64,000 nucleotides of DNA from Bifidobacterium pseudolongum subsp. globosum (GTDB taxonomy: Bacteria > Actinomycetota > Actinomycetes > Actinomycetales > Bifidobacteriaceae): contig NZ_JGZG01000010.1 in assembly GCF_000741295.1 (NCBI RefSeq), positions 1 through 64,000 of the forward strand. Direction: 5' to 3'. The translations under genes and the position numbers were made by a program. Shown here piece after piece: positions 17,465 through 26,101 of the stretch. Each line of letters starts with the position of its first letter. Position 1 is the stretch's first letter. A model generated the notes under the pieces. The model did not search any database and was not told where the DNA came from. It saw only the letters and a list, made by a program, of their open reading frames with translations.

Positions 17465-17956
17465 ATGGCGGGATTTGCAGTATACACAAGCCAATATGGG
17501 CCGGTCCGTGTGGATTGGAGCGACGGCGCGGTCACCGGGCTGCGCATCGTGACGCAGGCGGACAACACGGCGGACGGCCCGGGCGAGCCGACCGAACTGA
17601 CCGATTTGGCGTTCCATGAATTGGAGCGGTATTTCGCTGGTAATCTGCGGCAGTTCACCGTGCCGATCGCATTCACGTATGGCACGCCGTTCCAGCAAGC
17701 CGTGTGGCGCACGCTGCTGCAGATTCCATACGGCGAGACGCGCACCTACGCGCAGATCGCCGAGGCCGTGGGCCAACCGAAGGCGGTGCGCGCGGTGGGT
17801 TCGGCGAACAACCGCAATCCAATCCTGTTCATCGTGCCGTGCCATCGCGTGATCGGCGCGAACGGCAATCTCGTCGGGTATGCGTACGGCGTTGAGATGA
17901 AACGTGAGCTTCTACGCTTGGAGATGCATGGCTTGCACAACACACCCACCGACTAA
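17465..17956 (+). CDS. ogt: methylated-DNA--protein-cysteine methyltransferase
   Basis: Suicide repair of O6-methylguanine: the methyl group is transferred to the active-site Cys. The 163-residue protein has TPFQQAVWRTLLQIPYGETRTYAQIAE (helix-turn-helix region), the arginine-finger segment AVRAVGSANNRNP, and the active-site PCHRVIGANGNLVGYAYG. The ATG at 17465 is preceded by AAGGAG; a longer frame upstream has no such site. The stop codon lies inside a perfect palindrome (17953-17973). Confidence 0.95.
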   Translation: MAGFAVYTSQYGPVRVDWSDGAVTGLRIVTQADNTADGPGEPTELTDLAFHELERYFAGNLRQFTVPIAFTYGTPFQQAVWRTLLQIPYGETRTYAQIAEAVGQPKAVRAVGSANNRNPILFIVPCHRVIGANGNLVGYAYGVEMKRELLRLEMHGLHNTPTD

Positions 17957-18009
17957 CATTTACAAAATGTTAGTATGCAATAACTAAGATTACGTATATT
18001 GTAGTTATT
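17953..18009. promoter_or_regulatory. two AT-rich palindromes before the Fic gene
   Basis: CTAACATTT/AAATGTTAG with a 3-base centre (17953-17973) is followed by AATAACTA/TAGTTATT with a 15-base spacer (17979-17986 and 18002-18009). The stretch is strikingly AT-rich for this genome. The first could end ogt transcription; the second resembles an operator. No regulator gene is adjacent. Confidence 0.5.
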
Positions 18010-18049
18010 TCAGTATTGCAGTGAACAGGGAGTGTGCAGGTAATCGGTC

Positions 18050-19285
18050 ATGAAGCGCGACATATTCACAAATACGTCAACCGGCACATTGCGCATGCTG
18101 TCTGGCGAATACCCGAGCCGCTACGGTCTTATCTCATATGAGACGCCGTCATTCATTCCCGATCCACTCGGCGACTACCCCACCCTCACCATGCGCACAT
18201 TGGGGGCAGTCAATCGCGCTTCCATGGCAGTGGCGCGCCTCAGCGAACTGGGAGAACGGCTTCCGAACCCAGACCTCATGCGCCGCCCGGCCCTACGGCG
18301 CGAAGCGCAGAGCACCAGCGCGTTGGAAGGCACCTATGAGCGTCTGGAAACTGTGTTGGCACAGGATTACGAGCCCGGTGGCAGTACGGTGGAACTCAAC
18401 GCAACCATGCGGGAGATCCTCAATTATGTCGACGCCGCGAATTGCGGCATCGACAGCATGCGCGATAGCAGGCCGATCACACTCCCCCTGATCCGCGAAT
18501 TGCAACAGATCCTCGTACACGGTACGGCGTCCGACAATCCACAGGCAGGTGAGATTCGCAATTCGCAGGTATTCATCGGCTCGCCGACACGCAAGATTGA
18601 AGATGCCCGATTCGTGCCAATGCCGCCAGGGCATGATCTCAACATTGCCGTGCAACAACTCATTGATTGGTGGAATGCACGAACCGAACCGGGGCTCGCC
18701 ATGCTCGACATGGCCATGTTCCATTATCAATTCGAGACACTGCACCCGTTCACCGATGGCAACGGCAGAATAGGTCGGCTGCTGATCCTGCTGCAGATGA
18801 TGAGTCGTGGACTGCTGCGTCAGCCATTGCTCTCGGTATCGTCCTGGTTTGAACAGCAACGCGGCGAATATCAGGATGCATTATTCGGTGTATCCACGCG
18901 CGGAGATTGGGATACATGGATTCTCCTGTTCTGCCAAGGCGTGGAGGAGGCGAGCGAAGATGCTCTGGCACGCACCAACCGGTTGCTCTTCATCCGCGAG
19001 CAATACCGAGAACTCGTCACCGCCCACGGATACGGCACCACGGTCATGGAAACGGGCATGCTCTTCATTGGACACCCATTCCTCACGCCCGCACAGCTTC
19101 AACGCCATATTCCACGGAGCACAACCGCCCTGCGCAGCGCGTTGAAACGGCTGGAATCGTTGGGAATCATCGAAAAAAGTGGACGTGAGTACGTTGCGCC
19201 GGACGTGCTGGATGCGGTAACGTCACCGCAAGGCACGCCCATCGACGTCGATGCTCCCCTGATTGCGCAAGGCCCTCGTGCCTGA
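18050..19285 (+). CDS. Fic-domain protein (AMPylator-type) with N-terminal inhibitory motif
   Basis: A 411-residue protein. The catalytic Fic loop, HPFTDGNGRIGR (residues 232-243), is complete: His base, the Asp position that binds metal, the GNGR phosphate loop and the final Arg. The N-terminal part contains TSALEG (89-94), which fits the (S/T)xxxE(G/N) inhibitory helix of class II Fic enzymes. The protein can therefore probably restrain itself without a separate antitoxin. The C-terminal 90 residues look like a winged helix (TPAQLQRHIPRSTTALRSAL). Fic enzymes usually transfer AMP from ATP to Ser/Thr/Tyr of a target protein; the target here is unknown. The gene stands alone behind AT-rich palindromes. 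Confidence 0.88.
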   Translation: MKRDIFTNTSTGTLRMLSGEYPSRYGLISYETPSFIPDPLGDYPTLTMRTLGAVNRASMAVARLSELGERLPNPDLMRRPALRREAQSTSALEGTYERLETVLAQDYEPGGSTVELNATMREILNYVDAANCGIDSMRDSRPITLPLIRELQQILVHGTASDNPQAGEIRNSQVFIGSPTRKIEDARFVPMPPGHDLNIAVQQLIDWWNARTEPGLAMLDMAMFHYQFETLHPFTDGNGRIGRLLILLQMMSRGLLRQPLLSVSSWFEQQRGEYQDALFGVSTRGDWDTWILLFCQGVEEASEDALARTNRLLFIREQYRELVTAHGYGTTVMETGMLFIGHPFLTPAQLQRHIPRSTTALRSALKRLESLGIIEKSGREYVAPDVLDAVTSPQGTPIDVDAPLIAQGPRA

Positions 19286-19303
19286 TGGAGCGACCGGCAA
19301 CAA

Positions 19304-19618
19304 TCAGCCGGCAAGTTTGAGGCCGGCAATGCACGCGACCATGCCGATGAGGCACAGAATCTTGAGCACCGACACGGATTCTTCGCCCACGACCATGCCA
19401 TACACCACGGTGATCGCGGCCCCGATGCCGACCCAAATCAAATAAGCGGTGCCGACGCTGATCAAGCGCATCGCATACGACAGTCCAGCCATGCTTGCGG
19501 CCAGACCGCAGAAGAACACAATCACCGGAATGATTTTGGTGAATCCCTGCGATTTATCGAGCGCGACCGCCCACACCGCTTCGCAGATACCAGACAAAAC
19601 AAGAACAATCCACGCCAT
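19304..19618 (-). CDS. SMR-family exporter, Gdx/SugE subtype
   Basis: A 104-residue protein with four membrane helices. The N-terminus, WIVLVLSGICEAVWAVAL, carries the essential membrane Glu (E13), and WAVALDKSQGFTK matches the SugE/Gdx pattern. VGTAYLIWVGIGA follows in the third helix. Gdx proteins exchange guanidinium for protons, whereas the EmrE branch exports quaternary ammonium drugs; the sequence favours Gdx. The ATG at 19618 follows a GGGGG-type ribosome site; an in-frame start 16 codons earlier lacks one. It lies 84 bases behind an MFS exporter gene on the same strand. No convincing guanidine riboswitch precedes it. Confidence 0.82.
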   Translation of the reverse strand: MAWIVLVLSGICEAVWAVALDKSQGFTKIIPVIVFFCGLAASMAGLSYAMRLISVGTAYLIWVGIGAAITVVYGMVVGEESVSVLKILCLIGMVACIAGLKLAG

Positions 19619-19702
19619 GACGTGCCCCCAATGGCAAGTCTTTGCGCGTTCCTGGTACTTGACCATCGTCAGGGAACCGGCGCCGTTCGCCGATCCAACG
19701 CA

Positions 19703-20914
19703 TTATTGTAGCAAACCGCGCTCATACCGGAACGCGTACAGCACGAGCAGCAGCACAGCAACCGCGGCGAACGGCGCGCCGCTGAGCGCTGGGTAATGGT
19801 AGTTCATCGCGGTGGCGTTCAGCACCGCGCCGCCGACGAACGAACCGACGGCGTTGCCGAAGTTGAACGCGATCTGCACAGTGGCGCCACCGATCAGCTC
19901 GCCGCCGCCCTTGCCCGCTTCGGCCATCAGCAGCTGCTGTGGCGCGGAGACGAAGAACAGTCCGAACGCGATCACAAACGTCAGCAATGCGGTGCTCCAG
20001 CGCGAGCCCGGCACCAGGAACACGGCGAGAAGCCCGATGCCGGCGACTGCCTGCCCCACGGCGGACGTGGCGCCGGGGTGCCAATGGTCAGCGATGCGCC
20101 CGCCGCACAATCCACCCACAACCATGGCGAAGCCGGCGAGCATCATCATCGCCGAGACCATGTTCGACGGCCAGCCGCCCACTTTCTGCAGCCAGGGGCT
20201 CACGTAGCTCCACCAGCAGAAAATGCCGGTATTGCCCACGAACACGGCAATCAGCACCATCCACGGGCCCGGTTTGCGCAAAAAGCGGAACTGCCCGCGC
20301 AGACCCGCGTCCTCCACTGGCTGAATGTACGGGATCCACAGGCGCGCCAACAACGCGGTCAGCGCGGCGATCGCGGCAAGCAGGCAGAACGCGAGCCGCC
20401 ACGTCATGTGCTCGGCGAGCAATGTGCCGGCGGGCACACCGAGCATGTTCGCCACGGTCTGCCCCGTGACCATGGCGGAGACGGCGCGCGCTTCCTTGCC
20501 TTTCTGTGCGAGCAGTTTCGCGATCAGCGTGGCCGTGCCGAAGAATGCGCCATGCGGCAGGCCCGCAAGGAATCGTGCGGTGATGAGCATCAGCGCATTC
20601 ACCGCGGCGGCGCTCAACGCATTGCCGGCGAAGGCGATGATCATGAAAATGACGATGAGGGTGCGCGGAGGGATCCTGCGCCCGAACACGAGGATGAGCG
20701 TGCCCACGCACACGCCGATTGCATATGCGGAGATGAAATTGCCGGCGAACGGGATGCTCACATGCATTGTCTGTGCGGCCTGCGGCAGGATGCCCATCAT
20801 CACGAATTCGGCCGCGCCGAGCACGAACGCGCCGGAGGCGAGCGCGAGCAGGCCGAGCGCGTTATGGGATTGTGCACCGCCACTGCGTTGGGCGGCCGAG
20901 GCGTTGTTCGGCAT
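19703..20914 (-). CDS. MFS exporter, AraJ/DHA1 type
   Basis: A 403-residue protein with 12 predicted membrane helices. The first helix contains GAFVLGAAEFVMMGILPQAA, typical of AraJ/YdhP-like drug:H+ antiporter-1 family members. Motif C-like glycine spacing occurs in helix 5 (GQTVANMLGVPAG). The ATG at 20914 has GAGGAG upstream; the GTG two codons earlier overlaps it. The substrate is unknown (sugars, arabinose-like compounds or drugs are known for relatives). It is probably cotranscribed with the SMR gene downstream. Confidence 0.85.
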   Translation of the reverse strand: MPNNASAAQRSGGAQSHNALGLLALASGAFVLGAAEFVMMGILPQAAQTMHVSIPFAGNFISAYAIGVCVGTLILVFGRRIPPRTLIVIFMIIAFAGNALSAAAVNALMLITARFLAGLPHGAFFGTATLIAKLLAQKGKEARAVSAMVTGQTVANMLGVPAGTLLAEHMTWRLAFCLLAAIAALTALLARLWIPYIQPVEDAGLRGQFRFLRKPGPWMVLIAVFVGNTGIFCWWSYVSPWLQKVGGWPSNMVSAMMMLAGFAMVVGGLCGGRIADHWHPGATSAVGQAVAGIGLLAVFLVPGSRWSTALLTFVIAFGLFFVSAPQQLLMAEAGKGGGELIGGATVQIAFNFGNAVGSFVGGAVLNATAMNYHYPALSGAPFAAVAVLLLVLYAFRYERGLLQ

Positions 20915-21002
20915 ATTCACTCCTCATCTGTGTGTGCCCATGCGGCGTTGCGCGTCCGCACATAATGCATCGCCTGAATTAAGTCGGTATCAAGTATAGT
21001 GC

Positions 21003-21680
21003 TCAGCGCACCGGCTGCGCGGTGAGCGGCACGGCGGAACGGTCCGCCAGCCGCATGTAGTCCGGGCCGAGCCATGTGGTGAGCTCGGTGGGGTGCAGAA
21101 TGAGCGGCATGCGCGGGTGCACCGGCGCCATGCTCGCATTCGCGCGCGTCGTCACCATCGAATACTCGTGACTGCGGTGGATGCCGCCGATGAAGATGAC
21201 CGGCATGCGCGGAATCGTGAACATGTACTGCTGTTTGATCGTGCGGCCGGTGCGCTCGCTGATGCGCGTCTCCGTGCCGCTTGACTCGTAGAACCAACGG
21301 CAGGCGATGATGCAACGGTCGTGCTCCATTGACGCGCGCCAGATTGGCTTATCGGCGCTTTCGATGCGCGTGTTGAAGATCGGCTGCGGATTCCACTGTG
21401 AGCTGTAGCCCCACTCGAGGTCCGCACGTTCCAGTGCGCCTGGCGCGAGCCGATCAACGCCGACCGCCGTGTCGAACGTGGGGACGATCACCGGCACAAC
21501 CGATTTTGGGTAGACGTCGATTCGCCGCCCGGTTTCGGCATCCTCTGGTTCCGGATAGTTGAACTCCTGCTGGCTGTACTCCTCCGGCGATTCCGGTTCT
21601 GCCACCGGCTGCCCGCCGGTCAGTTGGGCGATGAGCAGGTTGATTTCCTCGTCTGACAATCCCACGTAATGTGCACACAT
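21003..21680 (-). CDS. SRAP (YedK/HMCES-like) protein
   Basis: A 225-residue SOS-response-associated peptidase fold. After removal of Met, Cys2 would form the thiazolidine crosslink to abasic sites in single-stranded DNA; the start at 21680 gives MCAHYVG. The DNA-binding stretch FNTRIESADKPIWRASM corresponds to the family's N-x-R-x-E-(T/S). CRWFYES supplies the active-site Glu, and HPRMPLIL the conserved His segment. The usual N-terminal pattern is MCGR, so Ala-His after the Cys is a variation. An in-frame ATG five codons upstream would bury the Cys and is therefore rejected. The 324 bases from 21681 to 22004 hold repeats only. Confidence 0.88.
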   Translation of the reverse strand: MCAHYVGLSDEEINLLIAQLTGGQPVAEPESPEEYSQQEFNYPEPEDAETGRRIDVYPKSVVPVIVPTFDTAVGVDRLAPGALERADLEWGYSSQWNPQPIFNTRIESADKPIWRASMEHDRCIIACRWFYESSGTETRISERTGRTIKQQYMFTIPRMPVIFIGGIHRSHEYSMVTTRANASMAPVHPRMPLILHPTELTTWLGPDYMRLADRSAVPLTAQPVR

Positions 21681-21765
21681 GGTCTCACGGTACATCGGCG
21701 TGCTTGTACCCGTCTTGTATCTCTTCTTTCGGCGTCATGGGTTGGGCGGCACAGCCCCTTTCGCC

Positions 21766-21903
21766 GCTACGGGTAGTGCTTCTTCCGCTACGGGTAGTGC
21801 TTTTTCATTCGCCCCACCCCTGGAAACCGCTATTTTTCAACGGTTGTAGATGGGATTTGCCTGCGGAAGCACTACCCGTAGCAACGGAAGCACTACCCGT
21901 AGC
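21766..21903. repeat. dispersed inverted-repeat element, copy 2
   Basis: Two copies of GCTACGGGTAGTGCTT-like sequence at 21766 and 21787 face two inverted copies ending at 21882 and 21903. The interior (CCCC...AAACCGCTATTTTTCAACGG) aligns with the reverse complement of 260-376. It lies 64 bp beyond the terminator hairpin that follows tRNA-Gly. Confidence 0.75.
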
Positions 21904-21967
21904 AGCAGGGCGGGTTTTCAGGAATTTGTTATCAAAAAGTTCTCAAAATGGCTCATTCCAGCAACGC

Positions 21968-22001
21968 AAAACGGCTGATTTCGTTGGAAATCAGCCGTTT
22001 T
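21968..22001 (-). terminator. terminator of tRNA-Gly, shared with tRNA-Leu
   Basis: AAAACGGCTGATTTC and its exact complement flank a 4-nt loop, ending in TTTT on both strands. Read on the minus strand, the hairpin and its flank match about 38 bases downstream of tRNA-Leu (33750-33788) with one difference. Confidence 0.8.
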
Positions 22002-22005
22002 CGAG

Positions 22006-22079
22006 TGGAGCGGATGACGGGAGTCGAACCCGCCTCTAAAGCTTGGGAAGCTTTCGTTCTACCGATGAACTACATCCGC
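22006..22079 (-). tRNA. tRNA-Gly (anticodon CCC)
   Basis: A full cloverleaf can be drawn: acceptor GCGGATG/CATCCGC, D-arm with GTTCATCGGTAGAAC, anticodon stem AAAGC/GCTTT around loop TTCCCAA, and T-arm CGGGTTCGACTCCCG. CCA is encoded at the 3' end (22006-22008). The anticodon CCC reads GGG codons. Confidence 0.95.
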
Positions 22080-22135
22080 AGGTGACCACTCACGCAGTCA
22101 CAAGAAGATAGCGTACCACACGCGGTGACCCAGCA

Positions 22136-23122
22136 CTACCTCCGGTAGCCGGTCTGCGAATACGGCTGTGCGTAGCCCGGTCCAACTTCACCGGTCGTCA
22201 TACCCGCGTTCACGCCCGGCGCTCCCATAGCCGCCGCCATCTGCTGCAGGCGCGCGATGCGGTCCGCGGTCGGCGGATGCGTGGAGAACATCTTGGAGAT
22301 CCCCCGCGCGGAGAACGGCGATTCGATCATCATCGCCGCCACGGAGCGGTCGGTCGCGGTCGGTGGCATCGGGTTCGCCGCCACGCCGTGCTCGATTTTG
22401 TACAGCGCCGAGGCGAGCGCCAACGGATCGCCCGTAAGCGCACTGCCGTCCTCGTCCGCGTCGTATTCGCGTGTGCGAGAAATCGCCATCTGGATGAGCG
22501 ACGCCGCAATCGGCGCGAGAATGACGCTCAGCATGGCGCCGACTGCGCCCAACGCGCCGGCGCCATTGTCCGAATCGCGGTTCGAGCGCGTGGAATTGCC
22601 GAAGTACATGAGCGAATAGCCCAGGTACGAGATGACCGTGGCCATCGCGCCCGCGATCGCCGACGTGCGGATGTCGTGGTTGTACACGTGCATCAACTCA
22701 TGCCCGAGCACGCCGCGGATCTCGCGCTCGTCCAGAATCTGCAGAATGCCCTGCGTGCAGCAGACCGCCGCATGCCGCTCGTTGCGGCCGGTCGCGAACG
22801 CGTTCGGTGTGCTTGTGGGCGCGACGTAGATGCGCGGCATCGGCTTGTCCGCCTTCTGCGACAGCTCGCGCACAATGCGGTAGAGTTCCGGCGCCTGCTG
22901 TTCGGTCACCGGCTGCGCGTGCATCGACGCGATTGCGAGCTTGTCGGAGAACCAGTACGAGACGAATGATGCGCCCAATCCGATGATCACGTAGTACCCG
23001 AGCGTGTTGACGCTCGCGCCTGTGGCCCACCAGATGATCATGATGATCGCCCACATGATTGCAAAGAGCAGCGCGGTTTTCAGCCCATTGTAATGATTGT
23101 GCAGTTGCGTTTTCCCGTTCAT
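22136..23122 (-). CDS. htpX: membrane zinc metalloprotease HtpX
   Basis: An M48-family membrane protease that degrades damaged membrane proteins. The 328-residue protein has two N-terminal membrane segments (about residues 15-32 and 38-56). The zinc motif HELMH lies in GHELMHVYNHDIRTSA, two more hydrophobic segments follow it, and the third ligand Glu is in REYDADEDGS. The C-terminus is a Gly/Tyr/Gln-rich tail. It starts 29 bases downstream of the adjacent hydrolase gene on the same strand, so the two may share a transcript. Confidence 0.95.
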   Translation of the reverse strand: MNGKTQLHNHYNGLKTALLFAIMWAIIMIIWWATGASVNTLGYYVIIGLGASFVSYWFSDKLAIASMHAQPVTEQQAPELYRIVRELSQKADKPMPRIYVAPTSTPNAFATGRNERHAAVCCTQGILQILDEREIRGVLGHELMHVYNHDIRTSAIAGAMATVISYLGYSLMYFGNSTRSNRDSDNGAGALGAVGAMLSVILAPIAASLIQMAISRTREYDADEDGSALTGDPLALASALYKIEHGVAANPMPPTATDRSVAAMMIESPFSARGISKMFSTHPPTADRIARLQQMAAAMGAPGVNAGMTTGEVGPGYAQPYSQTGYRR

Positions 23123-23151
23123 AGCCCCAGTCTACGGCAAGGGTCGCGCGT

Positions 23152-24279
23152 TCACGCGGCGCGCATGGCGTCGTCGACGGTCTGCGCGAGCGCGGTGAGC
23201 AGGTCGTCGCGCGCACACGCGTTCGTGAGCATGGCGAGCACATAGCCCTGCGGCTTTTCGCCCAGCTGCATGGACCCGGCCGGGATCACAATGCCCGCGT
23301 CGTTGTACGCGTACAGATTGCCTTCGCCATAGATCCAGCCGGCCTTCGACGCGACGATCTCACCCTCGCCGTGCACTGCGGCTATCGACGAGTTGAGCGA
23401 GCTGCGCATCTGCTGCGCGAGCCATGTGCGCCCCTGCGCATCCGCCGCGTCCGCCGAGGCACCGAACAGGTAGTCGTAGCTGTTGACCCACATGCGCGCC
23501 AGGTCGATGGCGGTGACGTCGCCGTAATACCCGTTGAGACCCGTGGTCGCGCCGGTGCCGGCGAGCCACTGCATGGTCGGCGCCGCACCGAACCGCTTAT
23601 ACAGCGCCTCGTACGTGTCGTTGTCCGAGACCTGCAGCGTCTGCGTGATGAGCCGGTTGATCCCGGCCGCGTCGGCGGTCGCGGACGTGGCGACGGCATT
23701 GATGTCGACCGCGCCGGTCTGCGCGAGCGAGACGATGTACGGCGCCTTGATCGACGACGCCGTGTACATGGGCATGCCGCCGTACGACGCGATGGCGGCG
23801 CCGGTGCGCATGTCGACGACCACGAACGAGGCTTGGTAGCCCTGCGCCCGGAAGTCCTCGATGCGCTCCATGAGCTGCGAGCGTTGCATCTCGTTGAGCT
23901 CCACGCCCGCGGACGCGAGCGTCGACGAGCCGTCCAGCTGGTTGAGATTGGCGAACGCCGCCGGTACGACCTGCGCGAGCGTGGGCGTGGGCGTGATTGT
24001 GGGGGCCGGCGAAGGCGAGACGGTCGGCTGTGCCTGCGATTGCATGGTCGCGGTGGCCGACGCGGCCGGCGCCGCCGCCGATGCGGTGGTCTGACGCACC
24101 GCCACGCCCATACTCGCAGCGGAAAGCGCAGCCACGAGCAAAGCGCTGAAACAGACGGTCTTCCACCGCGAAGCCGATTGCGTATGCCGCACGATGGCGT
24201 TGTCGAGCTGTGCATCGGTCATTGGAGGAATGTTGCCACGTCCCTGCGCCGACCGCTCACTTCGATGCATCTTCCGCAC
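23152..24279 (-). CDS. exported serine hydrolase, class A beta-lactamase fold
   Basis: Up to 375 residues. A membrane or signal segment (VCFSALLVAALSAASMGVAV) is followed by an Ala/Thr/Pro-rich linker and a beta-lactamase/D-Ala-D-Ala-hydrolase-like domain. The active-site series is present: SSIK (SxxK), SDN in VSDNDTY, and KAG in VASKAGWIY in place of KTG. The omega-loop Glu of true beta-lactamases is not obvious, so this is more likely a cell-wall or esterase-type hydrolase than a resistance enzyme. The start is uncertain: the longest frame begins with GTG at 24279, and an internal ATG at 24222 would leave 20 cytoplasmic residues before the membrane segment. Neither has a good ribosome site. 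Confidence 0.75.
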   Translation of the reverse strand: MRKMHRSERSAQGRGNIPPMTDAQLDNAIVRHTQSASRWKTVCFSALLVAALSAASMGVAVRQTTASAAAPAASATATMQSQAQPTVSPSPAPTITPTPTLAQVVPAAFANLNQLDGSSTLASAGVELNEMQRSQLMERIEDFRAQGYQASFVVVDMRTGAAIASYGGMPMYTASSIKAPYIVSLAQTGAVDINAVATSATADAAGINRLITQTLQVSDNDTYEALYKRFGAAPTMQWLAGTGATTGLNGYYGDVTAIDLARMWVNSYDYLFGASADAADAQGRTWLAQQMRSSLNSSIAAVHGEGEIVASKAGWIYGEGNLYAYNDAGIVIPAGSMQLGEKPQGYVLAMLTNACARDDLLTALAQTVDDAMRAA

Positions 24280-24343
24280 CCGTTCCCATAACTACCTGGA
24301 TGACAAAACTCTCGAGACGACTATAGGCAACGGGCGCGAAGAA

Positions 24344-25798
24344 TCAGTCCGCGATGTCGTGCGCGAGCTTGCGGAACTGCTCGGGGTCGATCACCTTCTT
24401 GTGCTCGCGGCCCTCCTTCGCGCCCTCGGCACGCTCGTACGCGTCGATGCGCTTCCAGCCGGCGAAATCGATCGGCTTGATGCCACGCTCGGCGAGCAGG
24501 CGGTCGATCGATTCGGGGTCGCGGTCGGCGGCGAGCTGCGCATGCTCCTTCGCCGCGGACAGGTCCTCGAGCATGTTCGTCACGATGAGCAGGGCGTCCG
24601 ACTTCGTGGAGCCGATCAGGCCCACCGGGCCGCGCTTGGCCCAGCCGGTGGCGTAGAGGCGCTCGCGCACATCGGGGGTCTCGTGGTCCACGGTGATGCG
24701 CCCATCGCCGTTCGCGTTGGCCAGATGCGCGCCGCGTTCGTCGTAGGCGATGCCCGGCACGGATTCCGGCTGGTAGCCGATCGCATGGTAGACGGCCTGC
24801 ACCGGGTAGTCGGTGAATTCGCCGGTGCGGTGCATCACGCCGTCGGCGCCTGTTACGGTGCGCTCGACGCGGATGCCCACGACCTTGCCGTCTTCGCCGA
24901 GGATCTCGGTCGGCGCGCTGTTGAAGTGCACATAGTATTTGCGGTCGGCTGGATTGCCTTCGAAGTCGACGTCACCATCGTCTTCCATATCCTCGGCCAT
25001 CTCGCGGATCGCGAACAGTTCCTCGACCATCTGGCGGGTCAGCTTGTCTTTGCCCGCCTCCTCGATCGTGTCGTCGTCGAGTTCGAAGTCATCTTCGTCA
25101 ATGATGAGCTGCACGCCGGGCAGTTTCTCCATTTCGCGCAGCTCCTGCACGGAGAACTTCGCCTGCGCCACACCGCGGCGGATGAACAGGTGCAGGACCT
25201 TCGCTTTGTTTTGTGCGATGCCTTCATACACGTTGTCGGGAATGTCTGTGCGGGCCTTGAGGTCGTCGGCGTTGCGCATGAGCTCGCGCGCCACGTCCAT
25301 CGCCACGTTGCCGCCGCCGATCACCGCGACTTCCTCGGCCTCGAGAGGCCATTCGCGCACACCCGTCGGGTAGCCGTCGTACCACTCGACGAACTTGGCG
25401 GCGCCGTACACGCCTTCAAGGTCGGCGCCCGGGATGCGCAGCGGTTTGTCCTTGATCGCGCCGGTCGCGAAGAGCACGGCATCGTAGCGCTCGAGCAGGT
25501 CCTCGAGCGTCACGTCTTTGCCGAACTCCACGTCGCAGTACAGGTGGATGTTCGGGTTGTCGAGCGTCTTTTCGAGCGCCGACGCGATGAACTTGATCGA
25601 CGGGTGGTCGGGGGCCACGCCGTAGCGCACCAGACCGAACGGCACCGGCAGCTTTTCGAAGAGGTCGATGCGCGCGTTCGTGCCCAGACCCAGTTCGTCG
25701 CCGAGCTTGGCGAGCTGGCGCAGGAAAATGTCGGAAGAGTAGACGCCGGCGGGGCCCGCGCCGATTACAGCAATACGAAGTTCAGAATCTTGAGTCAC
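24344..25798 (-). CDS. fpr: ferredoxin/flavodoxin-NADP+ reductase, adrenodoxin-reductase type
   Basis: A 484-residue flavoprotein like mycobacterial FprA. The FAD-binding motif AVIGAGPAGVYSSD is at the N-terminus. PVPFGLVRYGVAPDH is the hallmark of adrenodoxin-reductase-type enzymes, and the NADP-binding AVIGGGNVAMDVARELMR is near residue 160. The C-terminus has ATGWAKRGPVGLIGSTKSDA. It shuttles electrons between NADPH and ferredoxin or flavodoxin, probably for Fe-S and reductive biosynthesis. The start is GTG at 25798, preceded by only weak ribosome-site sequence. The 300 bases upstream, shared with a divergent gene, contain a large 21-bp repeat palindrome. Confidence 0.93.
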   Translation of the reverse strand: MTQDSELRIAVIGAGPAGVYSSDIFLRQLAKLGDELGLGTNARIDLFEKLPVPFGLVRYGVAPDHPSIKFIASALEKTLDNPNIHLYCDVEFGKDVTLEDLLERYDAVLFATGAIKDKPLRIPGADLEGVYGAAKFVEWYDGYPTGVREWPLEAEEVAVIGGGNVAMDVARELMRNADDLKARTDIPDNVYEGIAQNKAKVLHLFIRRGVAQAKFSVQELREMEKLPGVQLIIDEDDFELDDDTIEEAGKDKLTRQMVEELFAIREMAEDMEDDGDVDFEGNPADRKYYVHFNSAPTEILGEDGKVVGIRVERTVTGADGVMHRTGEFTDYPVQAVYHAIGYQPESVPGIAYDERGAHLANANGDGRITVDHETPDVRERLYATGWAKRGPVGLIGSTKSDALLIVTNMLEDLSAAKEHAQLAADRDPESIDRLLAERGIKPIDFAGWKRIDAYERAEGAKEGREHKKVIDPEQFRKLAHDIAD

Positions 25799-25865
25799 GG
25801 AACTCTAGAGTAGTCGACGAGGGCGAACGATGGAAGAGGGGTGCGCGGTGCCCCTGATTTCGATG

Positions 25866-26002
25866 TTTTCGCTGTTTTGGTCAGCGTTTTCGCCGTTCCT
25901 TCCAGTGTTTTCGCCGTCCTTGCCAGCGTTTTCGCTGTTTTGGTCACTTATCAAGCCAAAAAGTGACCAAAACGGCGAAAGCATTGACACAAACGGCGAA
26001 AA
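25866..26002. repeat. 21-bp repeat palindrome, left copy
   Basis: Four direct 21-bp units begin at 25866, 25887, 25908 and 25929, each starting TTTTCGC(T/C)GTT. After an 11-nt loop (ATCAAGCCAAA, 25950-25960), inverted units occupy 25961-25981 and 25982-26002. The innermost pair of arms is nearly perfect. The same structure, with the loop inverted, is at 27196-27290 on the other side of the intervening gene. The element fills most of the divergent gap between fpr and that gene. One frame gives a heptad-repeat ORF, but it has no ribosome site. Confidence 0.9.
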
Positions 26003-26101
26003 CGGCGCGCGCTATCCACATTTGCGCAGACGCAAGGACCGCCCGACCACAGCGGGCGTGCGGGCTGGCCACCGCCGCGGAGGGTGCAGTAGCGTACCCG
26101 C

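Noticed and set aside
19618..19702. Guanidine-II-like riboswitch before the Gdx-type exporter
   Set aside because: A GGCG-AACGG-CGCC hairpin (19679-19691) and a downstream ACGA recall ACGR loops, but the second stem does not form and spacing is wrong.
23152..24279. Call as an antibiotic-resistance beta-lactamase
   Set aside because: SxxK, SDN and KAG are present, but the catalytic omega-loop Glu is not evident, and such folds are common among non-resistance wall hydrolases.
25805..25990. Small gene with heptads DQNSENA-GKDGENT-GRNGENA
   Set aside because: It is the translation of the 21-bp repeat palindrome, has no ribosome site, and the equivalent frame in the right copy is not bounded as a gene.
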